A DNA stretch of 6,193 bases from Bacillota bacterium (GCA_017861355.1 JAGFXQ010000212.1:1-6193); one strand, 5' to 3'. Shown: positions 1 through 6,193, counted from the first letter of the stretch. Translations and numbers: made by a program. The notes: generated by a model from the letters alone, not told the origin.

Positions 1-1475
1 GAATCTAAATCCCCGGTCGCATTACATAAAATCAGATTCTCGATCTCACCACCGGCATTGGTGTCATAGTAATACACCATATTATCTGTAATCATCATAT
101 TTATTAGTCGGATCGGATATACTGTGATGAATTTACCACTGTAATAATCCAGTATCTTCACATTCGTAGCTAATTTTCTGCTTCCAATATAGGTTCCTAT
201 ACTATTAAAAGAAGCATTATCAAGGGTAACCTTGGAAGCATCATACTCACTCACCGTTGCTTTCCCATCCTCATAGGCAACCCGGATAATATCACCCGTG
301 GACAGAAAAAGCTGACTATCCTTATAATCTTGAGAATAGGTATTTCCGCCTGCATCGACGAATTCCGCATAAGCTGTATTGACATAATTACCGTTTGACG
401 TCTCCACTCTATGAGTTCCGGTATTTGTCACGATTCCGGTAATTGTCGTATTATACTCGTCCTTGGTGAGGACTCCGGCTATCGTATTATTCTTTCCTAG
501 GAGTAAAGTGACGATATCTCCCTTCGATATCGCACCGACGGAGGAAAATTCCTGTGCAGCCTCACTTGTCTCAAAGTTATAGGTAACTCCGGCCACCTTA
601 ACCGAGGTAGGGTTAAGCAAATCCGGAGTAACTGCACTAAGTACACCGGTTATTTTTTTATCGTATGCCCATACGGTCTCAAAACTTTCGGAATAATAAA
701 GCACATCATATTTACTGATATCGTAAAAGGTGCATTTAATATCATTCTTATAAAACACAGCATTAGTATCGGAGAAGGGAAGTTTGGTGGTCCAGTTATC
801 TCCAGCTATAATTGGACCCTTTGTCCCTGTATTAACCAAAGACAGATAATCCAATTCACCATTGGCATCCAAAGAGTAGCCAAGTATCTGAGCATAGACC
901 TTCCCATCCTTGGTATTCGAATTCAATACATTATAAAATAGGTTAACACAATTCGAATAACTCAGGAAGGAAGACTTATTTGATACTGTAACATTCTTAT
1001 TCAATTTCTTCGAGGTATATAAAGCCATCTTGTTCGCTGATATATTTCCTGCAAAATCACTGTCATTATAACCCAACAGCTTCAGTACACCATTAATCGC
1101 TTCTATCATGGTGATTGCCTGATTAGGCTTAAAGTTTCCATCGAGATAGCCATACATCCAACCATTGGATACTGCTGTCTTGATGTATCCGGCAGCCCAA
1201 TATTTCTTTGATACATCAGTAAATAGAGAAACATTACTGGAGGCAGGAATCGTATCCTTGAGCGATGACATATTTACAAGCAGCTGTGCATACTGTCCTC
1301 TTGTAATTTTTATTGTGTCCGGGCTGATCTCTCCTTTTGCAGTCTTCATAATATTAAGTGCGTTAATTGCTTTTTGTGCTTTCGTAGCGGCGTATGCCTG
1401 CTTCGTTCCCAAATTAGTAACCTGTATTGGTAGCAGCAATATTGTAACCAGTATTAAAGCCATTACTTTTCTCAT
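1..1475 (-). CDS. Secreted SLH-domain cell-surface protein, 3' end cut by window edge
   Basis: The frame is open from the start at 1475 to the left edge: 491 codons read here, with no stop seen, so the C-terminus is missing. The ATG is fixed by AAAGGAG seven bases upstream and a Sec signal peptide: MRK, a hydrophobic stretch (residues 5-17), then an A-Y-A site near residue 29. Residues about 36-72 form a shortened SLH-like unit with ITRGQ. Residues 85-136 form a full SLH repeat (FTDVSKKYWA, GWMYGYLDGNFKPN, then ITMIEA). Residues about 145-200 look like a third, degenerate unit. From about residue 210 the protein is beta-rich. It has two related segments beginning ITGVL (275) and ITGIV (345), each with a later GDI strand (319-321, 394-396). 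SLH units in this family bind secondary cell-wall polymer non-covalently, so an envelope location is expected. The function of the C-terminal part is unrecognised. It is transcribed separately from the paralogue operon, since a terminator lies between them. Confidence 0.9.
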   Translation of the reverse strand, partial: MRKVMALILVTILLLPIQVTNLGTKQAYAATKAQKAINALNIMKTAKGEISPDTIKITRGQYAQLLVNMSSLKDTIPASSNVSLFTDVSKKYWAAGYIKTAVSNGWMYGYLDGNFKPNQAITMIEAINGVLKLLGYNDSDFAGNISANKMALYTSKKLNKNVTVSNKSSFLSYSNCVNLFYNVLNSNTKDGKVYAQILGYSLDANGELDYLSLVNTGTKGPIIAGDNWTTKLPFSDTNAVFYKNDIKCTFYDISKYDVLYYSESFETVWAYDKKITGVLSAVTPDLLNPTSVKVAGVTYNFETSEAAQEFSSVGAISKGDIVTLLLGKNNTIAGVLTKDEYNTTITGIVTNTGTHRVETSNGNYVNTAYAEFVDAGGNTYSQDYKDSQLFLSTGDIIRVAYEDGKATVSEYDASKVTLDNASFNSIGTYIGSRKLATNVKILDYYSGKFITVYPIRLINMMITDNMVYYYDTNAGGEIENLILCNATGDLD

Positions 1476-1482
1476 GTTCCCT

Positions 1483-1489
1483 CTCCTTT
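1483..1489 (-). promoter_or_regulatory. Ribosome binding site of the SLH gene
   Basis: The minus strand reads AAAGGAG here, seven bases before the ATG at 1475. This supports that ATG over the in-frame ATG four codons later. Confidence 0.8.
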
Positions 1490-1529
1490 AATTATGGTAA
1501 AAATGCATGTATCTACCACATTATTCTAA

Positions 1530-1574
1530 ATCATAATAATGAACATTCTGTGTTCCATTTGTAAGATATTTCAA
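1530..1574 (-). promoter_or_regulatory. Possible promoter of the SLH gene (weak)
   Basis: Read on the minus strand, TTGAAA (1569-1574) is followed after 18 bases by CAGAAT (1545-1550), giving a 5/6 plus 4/6 match to the vegetative consensus. An alternative -10 is TATGAT at 1530-1535, with only ATGGAA 17 bases upstream. Either would give a 5' UTR of roughly 45-65 bases. The gene needs its own promoter because the upstream operon ends at a strong terminator, but the exact site is uncertain in such AT-rich DNA. Confidence 0.3.
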
Positions 1575-1591
1575 AGATTTATAAAATATCT
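1564..1591. repeat. AT-rich inverted repeat upstream of the SLH gene
   Basis: There is an eight-base perfect dyad, AGATATTT (1564-1571) and AAATATCT (1584-1591), with a 12-base spacer. The left arm overlaps the possible -35 box of the SLH gene, so it could be a repressor or activator site. Short AT-only dyads do arise by chance in such DNA. Confidence 0.35.
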
Positions 1592-1658
1592 ATGAAATAA
1601 AGATAACTTTTCCTCGTTCTTCTTGCTTTCCCGAACAAAGTATCAGCTTGCTAACACC

Positions 1659-1705
1659 AAAAAATCAACCGGTTTATCTTATTTTAAAGACAACACCGGT
1701 TGATT
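1659..1705 (-). terminator. Rho-independent terminator of the paralogue operon
   Basis: There is a perfect 11-base inverted repeat, AATCAACCGGT (1663-1673) and ACCGGTTGATT (1695-1705), with a 21-base loop. On the minus strand the second arm runs into six T residues (1659-1664, overlapping the stem end). It lies 22 bases past the stop codon of the 391-residue gene, which places the end of that transcription unit here and separates it from the SLH gene. Confidence 0.88.
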
Positions 1706-1726
1706 GGTTTCGATCTTGCTCTTCGA

Positions 1727-2902
1727 TCAATAGGTTACGGTAAACCTATTCGCATCGGAAGAAAGTATAGAAGGTATATTTTTCGAAGCATTTTCGTCCG
1801 TTCCTTTTCTTCTGACATAAACGGAACATCCCCTTGGAGCGGTAGCTGCAGATAAATTTATGATTTTCGTTGTGTTCACCTGTTTCCATGAGAAGTCTGC
1901 AGGATCATAATCAACATCTTCATCCACAATCGCATATTCAAAAATATTGGTATCCGATGCTTTATTAAACTGCAGAACCAGCTTGGAATTCAAGTAGTAA
2001 TAGGTAACATCACTGGAGCTTCCACCGATGGTGGGAGCTGCTGTCTGACCGGGGATCACCAGTTTCTGTATCTTTGATTCTGCAGAAGAAATCGTTGCAG
2101 ATTTGCGAAGTAACAACGTTACTGAACTTCCGCCATTCCTAAACAAAGCTTTTGGTGCAATATCCTCAATCGACATTGAGCCATCACATTCGATCCATAA
2201 ATCATTCGATGCATCATAATATTCGATCGCCGGAGTGGTGGACAGCTTGAGCTTTGAGGTATTTATCTTAACGGACGGCGCTGTACCTCTTGCAGGAATT
2301 GTTATTGTAACCTCGCTACTTGGTCGCATTCCGACATCATTTGCACTTGTTCCAATCACCTGTGGTGTACGTATCAGGATCTTTGCTCCCTTGACACGCA
2401 TATATTCCATCGTGGTAAGGAAGCTCTTGTAGCTCGAGGAATTCTCGTTTAGACTTACCGTATTCCAATTATAATCCGTTATCTTTCTCCATTGAAAATA
2501 ATCCGCTTCCTCTACTTCGCTGAACGTAAATTCGCCTTCCACCCTATCATAATCAACTGCAATTGTGGAATTCTGCATCGGTAAGGTAATGGATTTTACA
2601 GTCTTCACTACATCACCCTTAAAATATAGTGTTTCATCCGAAGATGAGGACACCCAGGAGATATCGATGGAATAAACTTTACCGGATGTATTATAGCTAC
2701 CCTCCAGTTCGGACCAGGTACTGTTGTCCGTGGAATAATAGATCACATTATTATAATTGTTATAAACCTGCATAGTCAGATTCTCGTAATCAACTGCACC
2801 AAAGCTAATCGCGGATGCCTCTGCTGCGCTCGCAGATTGCAAAGGCAGGCAGAAGTATAGCAAAGCAACGAGCAGACAGGTTGTTACTATTCTTAATCTC
2901 AT
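1727..2902 (-). CDS. Secreted beta-repeat protein, short paralogue (391 aa)
   Basis: The family is not recognised. The ATG follows AGGAGGG at nine bases. A Sec signal peptide (residues 1-26) has a hydrophobic core at 8-20 and an A-S-A cleavage site. The mature chain is beta-rich and appears built from successive units of about 80-95 residues. Each ends in a strand followed by a proline linker: ITLPMQ (105-110), TIPARGTAP (201-209) and VIPGQTAAP (282-290). Units share a late WRK, LLLRK or VYVRRK strand. The whole mature protein aligns, with an offset of about 10 residues, to residues 40-398 of the upstream 783-residue protein: IDISWV versus MDISWI, DVGMRPSSEV versus NVGFRPSKEV, EDIAPKALFR versus KNIAPSVLYR, FEYAIV versus FEYTVV. 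There is no SLH unit, sorting signal, lipobox or C-terminal membrane segment, so it is probably exported and released, or held non-covalently. It is the last gene of a two-gene operon. An adhesin or structural role is inference; no catalytic motif was seen. Confidence 0.9.
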   Translation of the reverse strand: MRLRIVTTCLLVALLYFCLPLQSASAAEASAISFGAVDYENLTMQVYNNYNNVIYYSTDNSTWSELEGSYNTSGKVYSIDISWVSSSSDETLYFKGDVVKTVKSITLPMQNSTIAVDYDRVEGEFTFSEVEEADYFQWRKITDYNWNTVSLNENSSSYKSFLTTMEYMRVKGAKILIRTPQVIGTSANDVGMRPSSEVTITIPARGTAPSVKINTSKLKLSTTPAIEYYDASNDLWIECDGSMSIEDIAPKALFRNGGSSVTLLLRKSATISSAESKIQKLVIPGQTAAPTIGGSSSDVTYYYLNSKLVLQFNKASDTNIFEYAIVDEDVDYDPADFSWKQVNTTKIINLSAATAPRGCSVYVRRKGTDENASKNIPSILSSDANRFTVTY

Positions 2903-2911
2903 AATTAAAAG

Positions 2912-2918
2912 CCCTCCT
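2912..2918 (-). promoter_or_regulatory. Ribosome binding site of the 391-aa paralogue
   Basis: The minus strand reads AGGAGGG, nine bases before the ATG at 2902. It lies entirely within the 26-base gap between the two paralogues, which fits translation from a shared mRNA. Confidence 0.85.
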
Positions 2919-2928
2919 GTGATTTGTA

Positions 2929-5280
2929 CTAGTTCGCATTCAGGATTGTTAGCTTACAGCCCGTCCTGATTGCATAACCGTTACTTAAAGTGATGACCAC
3001 ATTGTTGGTGGTGGTTGAAGCTGTGGAAAGCTTATTAATCTTTGCATTGGATAGATAAATGACCGCTTTTCCCCCTGATATCTTAGCAGAGCCAAAGATT
3101 GAGGTTTCTCCCCAGGTGACATCGGACACACTGACACTATAGCTGTTACTGAATATGCTAAGCTCCAGGGTGTAAGTGATTACCTCCTCCATCACTGTCG
3201 TGGTTGTATTATCCGAATTTGTTACTGTAGAGGTCTTTGTTTCTTTTAAGCTGCCCTCCGTAATCGACCAGGCAATTGGAATATCCTTTAAGGTTGCCGT
3301 GTTCGTCAGAATAATGTTGATATTCTTGTCCAGTATTTCATTATTATTCAGATATATCTCGAGAGGAGCAGCAGTATCCGTGATATCAATCAACGGTGAG
3401 GTCTCAAAGTTAGCCACATTCACAGTAACCGTGGCAGTCGCAACTGTTTCCTCATCATCGTTAATATAGGAACCATACTCTACGGAATAATCTGTTCCGG
3501 ATGTTAAGGTGTAACCATCATATTTTATCGAGCTAATTGCAGTCGGGGTCTGGGTGTATTTACCAATCTCTGTGGCATCGATTACTTTTACGGTACCAAG
3601 ATCCAGAACGAACTTAAAGCTCGACGCATCCTTGCTGTCATTTGATTGGAATATTCTTTTGAAATTATTGGTATAGCTTGCGTCCGTAGGATTATGCACC
3701 GTAGTCTTGGGATAGAGATATAATCGAATACCCGCACTTGCTGTACTGGTGATTACATCCGCATTCGCTAAGGTGATTTTCGCATAGAGTAATTCCTCGG
3801 TCACCGAATCAATATTCTCGGTTGAAGTTATCTTCGTTGTAATTATGTATTTATCCGTACTGCTTGTGCTATTTGCATTCTTTGCCACTGTACTCTTACT
3901 GCTTACGTTTCCTCGTGTGATACCATATGCATCAATGAAGCTGATTGAGGATACCGTTGTTGAAGTAGAACTATATAAAGAAAAGGTAAGGTAGCTGGCA
4001 GTTCTATTTACATTACATACTCCCGATGTGGTAATCAGCGTAGTTAATGTAGTCGGTATCGGTGCACCTGGATATGCTACACCATTATTTCCGCTGATAT
4101 CCAGCTCCGCAGATGCCAGAGTATAATCCGTATTGCCTGTGGTTCCGACTGATTTCTTACGAAGGTATATGTGACTTCCCTGCTTTGCCACTGTATTATC
4201 TAATGTCAGAGCCGTACTTGAGGCAATTGTAGTCCACACTGCATTCTGATAATTTAATTCTGAACCTTCCTTAACAACGGTATATTCAAAAGGCAGTGTA
4301 CTGCTGGCTGCCTTCACTTGCAGTGATAAGGTGCTGGAACTGGTATATCCCAAGGAGATACCATAACTATCTGCGTTCGGAGGTCCTTCCTGAATAGGGA
4401 CTGTCACTGCAGTAGTCTTCGATTCCAAAGCCGAACTGGTTGCATTTGTTCTAAACTGAAAAGTAATCGCAGAAGAAGTTGCTGTATTTACACGATATAG
4501 AACACTTGGTGCAATGTTCTTCAACAAAAGATCTGAGTTGCTACTGATGCTGATCCACTCGGATGCAGAACCTCCGCTGTTCATAGAACGGTATGCCATA
4601 CCTTTTTTCACCGCAATACTAAACTTAGAACCGTTGATGACAATCAAAGGAGCTGCCGACTTCTTTGGTATACTAATCGCAACCTCTTTACTCGGACGAA
4701 AACCTACATTCGAGATTCCCGTTCCATTCAAAGGTGCCAGACGAAAGTATAGAGCTGCACCATTGGTATACATCAGACTCATCTCGGAGGAGATTTTATT
4801 TGGATCTACCAGGTTCCATACGGTACTCCCTTTTTTTCTCCATTCGATGTTCCTATTACCGGCGTTCTTAAAGGTAAAAGTGCCTTTCACCTTATTAAAG
4901 GTTACCCCGAAATTACTTGCCTGCTTCGGAATAGTAACCGAGATCACAGATGAGGTGGAACTTCCTTTCAAGTATAAAATAACATTCCTTGTAGCTGTAA
5001 TCCATGAGATATCCATAACAATCGTATTACTACTGCTGATCGTCCCCGGAATCTCTTCCCAGCTTTTCTTTGACGTATCTGAAAAATAAGCTGCTCGATC
5101 ACTGTCTCCCAGTTGAATTGTAATTGTACTATTTTGATAATTTATTTCCTTTACTGAGATTGTTGTAGCTGCATCTGCCTGCTTGGGCAGAAATGAAATC
5201 AATAATACCATCAGAAACAGAGCTGAAGTTAACCCCAAAATCCTGCGAAGTTCTGTCTTTTTATCCTTATGTACGCGCAT
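2929..5280 (-). CDS. Secreted Ser/Thr-rich beta-repeat protein, long paralogue (783 aa)
   Basis: The family is not recognised. The ATG follows AAAGGA at six bases. The signal peptide has a long basic start (MRVHKDKKTELRR), a core at about 14-31 and an A-D-A site at 35-37. Residues 40-398 are the paralogue of the whole mature 391-residue protein, with the same proline-linker repeats: VTIPKQ (115-120), SIPKKSAAP (203-211) and VPIQEGPP (294-301). Residues 400-783 have no counterpart there. They are beta-rich and dense in Ser and Thr, and include YDGYTLTSGTDYSVEYG (587-603). This stretch resembles the LTxGTDYxV strand pair of bacterial Ig-like or CBM_X2-type modules, a weak similarity. Only two cysteines (422 and 775) occur in the mature chain. 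No SLH unit, sorting signal, lipobox or C-terminal hydrophobic tail is present. It is the first gene of a two-gene operon, 26 bases before its paralogue. A surface-exposed binding or structural role is inferred from export and composition only. Confidence 0.9.
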   Translation of the reverse strand: MRVHKDKKTELRRILGLTSALFLMVLLISFLPKQADAATTISVKEINYQNSTITIQLGDSDRAAYFSDTSKKSWEEIPGTISSSNTIVMDISWITATRNVILYLKGSSTSSVISVTIPKQASNFGVTFNKVKGTFTFKNAGNRNIEWRKKGSTVWNLVDPNKISSEMSLMYTNGAALYFRLAPLNGTGISNVGFRPSKEVAISIPKKSAAPLIVINGSKFSIAVKKGMAYRSMNSGGSASEWISISSNSDLLLKNIAPSVLYRVNTATSSAITFQFRTNATSSALESKTTAVTVPIQEGPPNADSYGISLGYTSSSTLSLQVKAASSTLPFEYTVVKEGSELNYQNAVWTTIASSTALTLDNTVAKQGSHIYLRKKSVGTTGNTDYTLASAELDISGNNGVAYPGAPIPTTLTTLITTSGVCNVNRTASYLTFSLYSSTSTTVSSISFIDAYGITRGNVSSKSTVAKNANSTSSTDKYIITTKITSTENIDSVTEELLYAKITLANADVITSTASAGIRLYLYPKTTVHNPTDASYTNNFKRIFQSNDSKDASSFKFVLDLGTVKVIDATEIGKYTQTPTAISSIKYDGYTLTSGTDYSVEYGSYINDDEETVATATVTVNVANFETSPLIDITDTAAPLEIYLNNNEILDKNINIILTNTATLKDIPIAWSITEGSLKETKTSTVTNSDNTTTTVMEEVITYTLELSIFSNSYSVSVSDVTWGETSIFGSAKISGGKAVIYLSNAKINKLSTASTTTNNVVITLSNGYAIRTGCKLTILNAN

Positions 5281-5286
5281 ATTTCT

Positions 5287-5292
5287 TCCTTT
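5287..5292 (-). promoter_or_regulatory. Ribosome binding site of the 783-aa protein
   Basis: The minus strand reads AAAGGA, followed by AGAAAT and the ATG at 5280. The spacing is normal and supports the chosen start, which also gives a complete signal peptide. Confidence 0.75.
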
Positions 5293-5303
5293 AACCTTTC
5301 TCT

Positions 5304-5337
5304 ATTAACAGCCTTACTGATTACAAAGCCTGTTAAT
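5304..5337 (-). promoter_or_regulatory. 5' UTR hairpin ahead of the paralogue operon
   Basis: The perfect inverted repeat ATTAACAG (5330-5337 read on the minus strand) and CTGTTAAT (5304-5311) is extended inward, after one G-G mismatch, by CTT pairing with AAG. This leaves a ten-base loop. It lies between the predicted -10 box and the ribosome binding site, so it would be in the leader RNA. It could stabilise the mRNA, block translation, or be a DNA operator. It is not followed by a T tract, so it is not an intrinsic terminator. Confidence 0.5.
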
Positions 5338-5348
5338 TATGTTTTCAA

Positions 5349-5354
5349 ATTATA
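5349..5354 (-). promoter_or_regulatory. -10 box of the paralogue operon promoter
   Basis: The minus strand carries a perfect TATAAT, about 70 bases before the start codon at 5280 and just downstream of the preceding gene's terminator. No good -35 box is seen at 16-18 bases (AGGGAA at 17), and there is no extended TG. The promoter may need an activator or use another sigma factor's -35. The predicted transcript start is near 5342. Confidence 0.5.
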
Positions 5355-5383
5355 CCTCTTATTGTAATACTTTCCCTTACAAA

Positions 5384-5442
5384 AGAAAAGGACATCATTG
5401 TAGATATCGGCTACTTTCCGATATCATATGACATCCTTTTCT
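5384..5442 (-). terminator. Long hairpin terminator after the serine hydrolase gene
   Basis: The outer stem is AGAAAAGGA (5384-5392) with TCCTTTTCT (5434-5442). A short TCAT/ATGA helix lies in the middle, and the inner stem is GATATCGG (5403-5410) with CCGATATC (5418-5425), closing a seven-base loop. On the minus strand the outer arm ends CCTTTTCT and continues TTTG, a broken T tract. It lies 43 bases past the stop at 5486 and upstream of the next promoter, so it most likely ends the serine hydrolase transcript. Confidence 0.75.
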
Positions 5443-5454
5443 GATTCTTTATAA

Positions 5455-5470
5455 ATTCTTAAGAATATTC
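5455..5470. repeat. Overlapping short palindromes after the serine hydrolase stop
   Basis: A perfect 12-base palindrome ATTCTTAAGAAT (5455-5466) overlaps an 8-base palindrome GAATATTC (5463-5470). They sit between the stop codon at 5486 and the terminator. A function is not evident, and they may be chance in AT-rich DNA. Confidence 0.3.
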
Positions 5471-5485
5471 CGATGAATCGCTTTC

Positions 5486-6193
5486 CTATTCAAGAATAAG
5501 TTTTCCGTTTATGTTGATTGGCTTCGGATCCTCAAAACCTACATTCAAATTTTGAGAAAGCAGCAGTTTATCTTCCGAGAATTGGCAGCGGATGCTGAAG
5601 GCAAAGGGCATCTCTATCAAACGCGCTTGAAGGAGTAAGGTATCCTCGGACTCCCAGATGCCGGTAAATACTATCGGTTCCGACTTCCCTTCAAAGAAAA
5701 AGGTTCCCTGTTTCCACTCCCCGATTCCCACTTCATAATGCAATTCCTTCTGATCTGCCTTGATGGTTAAAGTCAGGGCTTGTGAATGAAACTGGCCGGA
5801 TATCTCTTCCATCGAGAACGGATTTGACTCCAGCTGGTACCTTTTGCCATTCACTTTGGACTCGTAAGAAGAATGCTCCTCTCCCACGGGCATTAATAGC
5901 TTTAATGAGGATAGCTTCTTCTTAAGCAATTCATAATCTGTACTTTCCGGAAGCTCTTGATCCCCAAAACCAGGTAAGAGCTTATCCCATACAATCTCCA
6001 GTGGCTTTTGTAAATCCCTCATTCCGCCTGTGATCGCCAGAACCACATCATATTCCGGTATAACGATACAATATTGGCCAAAGGCCCCGTCTCCACGGTA
6101 AGCATTGTGTCGGCATCGCCAGAATTGATACCCGTAACCCTGTCCCCAGTCGCCATCCCCGTTCACAGAATTATCACTCTGCTTGCAGGTAGC
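5486..6193 (-). CDS. Serine hydrolase, beta-lactamase/PBP fold, C-terminal part
   Basis: This gene enters from the right edge: 235 residues and a TAG stop are visible, with no start. A GTG at 6166 lies in frame, but nine open codons precede it and the conserved fold is already under way, so it is not a start. Residues about 17-57 of the visible part (GQGYGYQFWRCRHNAYRGDG, then AFGQ, then IVIPEYDVVLAITGG) match the last core strands of the beta-lactamase-related serine hydrolases (class C-like, PF00144 type). In them a KTG- or HxG-like strand lines the active site; here that strand appears to carry RGDGAFGQ. The rest, to the C-terminus, is a beta-rich extension of the sort often seen in these esterase/peptidase-like proteins. 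The SxxK and YxN motifs would lie off the window, so activity and export cannot be judged. The substrate is unknown. It ends at its own terminator and is probably not part of the paralogue operon. Confidence 0.85.
   Translation of the reverse strand, partial: ATCKQSDNSVNGDGDWGQGYGYQFWRCRHNAYRGDGAFGQYCIVIPEYDVVLAITGGMRDLQKPLEIVWDKLLPGFGDQELPESTDYELLKKKLSSLKLLMPVGEEHSSYESKVNGKRYQLESNPFSMEEISGQFHSQALTLTIKADQKELHYEVGIGEWKQGTFFFEGKSEPIVFTGIWESEDTLLLQARLIEMPFAFSIRCQFSEDKLLLSQNLNVGFEDPKPININGKLILE

Noticed and set aside
1165..1491. A 108-codon plus-strand frame opposite the SLH gene start
   Set aside because: It is antisense to the SLH signal peptide and first SLH unit. Its hydrophobic look comes from the complement of those codons, and no convincing ribosome binding site is present.
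1541..1555. GAACATTCTGTGTTC as a LexA (SOS) box
   Set aside because: The GAAC and GTTC half-sites are seven bases apart rather than the four expected for the Gram-positive LexA site, and the outer C/G are missing.
2235..3469. Two short plus-strand open frames (2235-2432 and 3176-3469)
   Set aside because: Both are antisense to the paralogue genes, with no domain or ribosome binding evidence.
4514..5089. A 191-codon open frame on the plus strand inside the 783-residue gene
   Set aside because: It lies wholly antisense to a well-supported gene with a signal peptide, ribosome binding site and paralogue. Its translation is a shadow of the Ser/Thr/Asn-rich codons on the other strand.
1727..5280. 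The tandem paralogues as a mobile-element or phage tail-fibre cassette
   Set aside because: Both have clear Sec signal peptides, and there are no integrase, transposase, phage or terminal-repeat signals nearby.
5384..5442. Long hairpin as a riboswitch or small RNA
   Set aside because: Its position just past a stop codon and the following T tract are explained by an intrinsic terminator. No conserved riboswitch motif was seen.
5486..6166. GTG at 6166 as the start of the serine hydrolase
   Set aside because: The frame stays open to the window edge and the family's core fold needs a long N-terminal part, so the gene is simply cut by the edge.

Overview
The window suggests a low-to-moderate G+C Gram-positive bacterium, most likely an anaerobic member of the Clostridia close to Lachnospiraceae. 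The evidence is strong AGGAGG-type ribosome binding sites, Sec signal peptides with an A-x-A cleavage site, an S-layer homology (SLH) protein and rho-independent terminators. The lineage is inferred from sequence style, not proven. All four genes are on the minus strand, so transcription runs from the right edge to the left edge. No RNA genes, CRISPR arrays, insertion sequences or integration genes were found.

From right to left: (1) 5486-6193 is the C-terminal part of a serine hydrolase of the beta-lactamase/penicillin-binding fold. Its N-terminal catalytic part lies outside the window, and it ends at a long hairpin terminator (5384-5442). (2) 2929-5280 encodes a 783-residue secreted, beta-rich, Ser/Thr-rich protein of unrecognised function. 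It has its own -10 box and a 5' UTR hairpin. (3) 1727-2902 encodes a 391-residue secreted protein that starts 26 bases further on. It is a clear paralogue of the N-terminal half of the 783-residue protein, so the two look like an ancient tandem duplication within one operon. The operon closes with a textbook terminator at 1663-1705. (4) 1-1475 is a secreted SLH-domain protein that runs off the left edge.

The two paralogues carry signal peptides but no visible anchor: no SLH repeats, no LPxTG motif with C-terminal hydrophobic tail, and no lipobox. The neighbouring SLH protein is the only one with a recognisable wall-binding module. The layout therefore reads as a small cell-envelope locus, in which the SLH protein binds secondary cell-wall polymer and the paralogues are released or held non-covalently at the surface. 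A working partnership between them is inference. The most unusual content is the paralogue pair built from about 80-95-residue repeats, together with the extra 385-residue C-terminal region of the larger protein.
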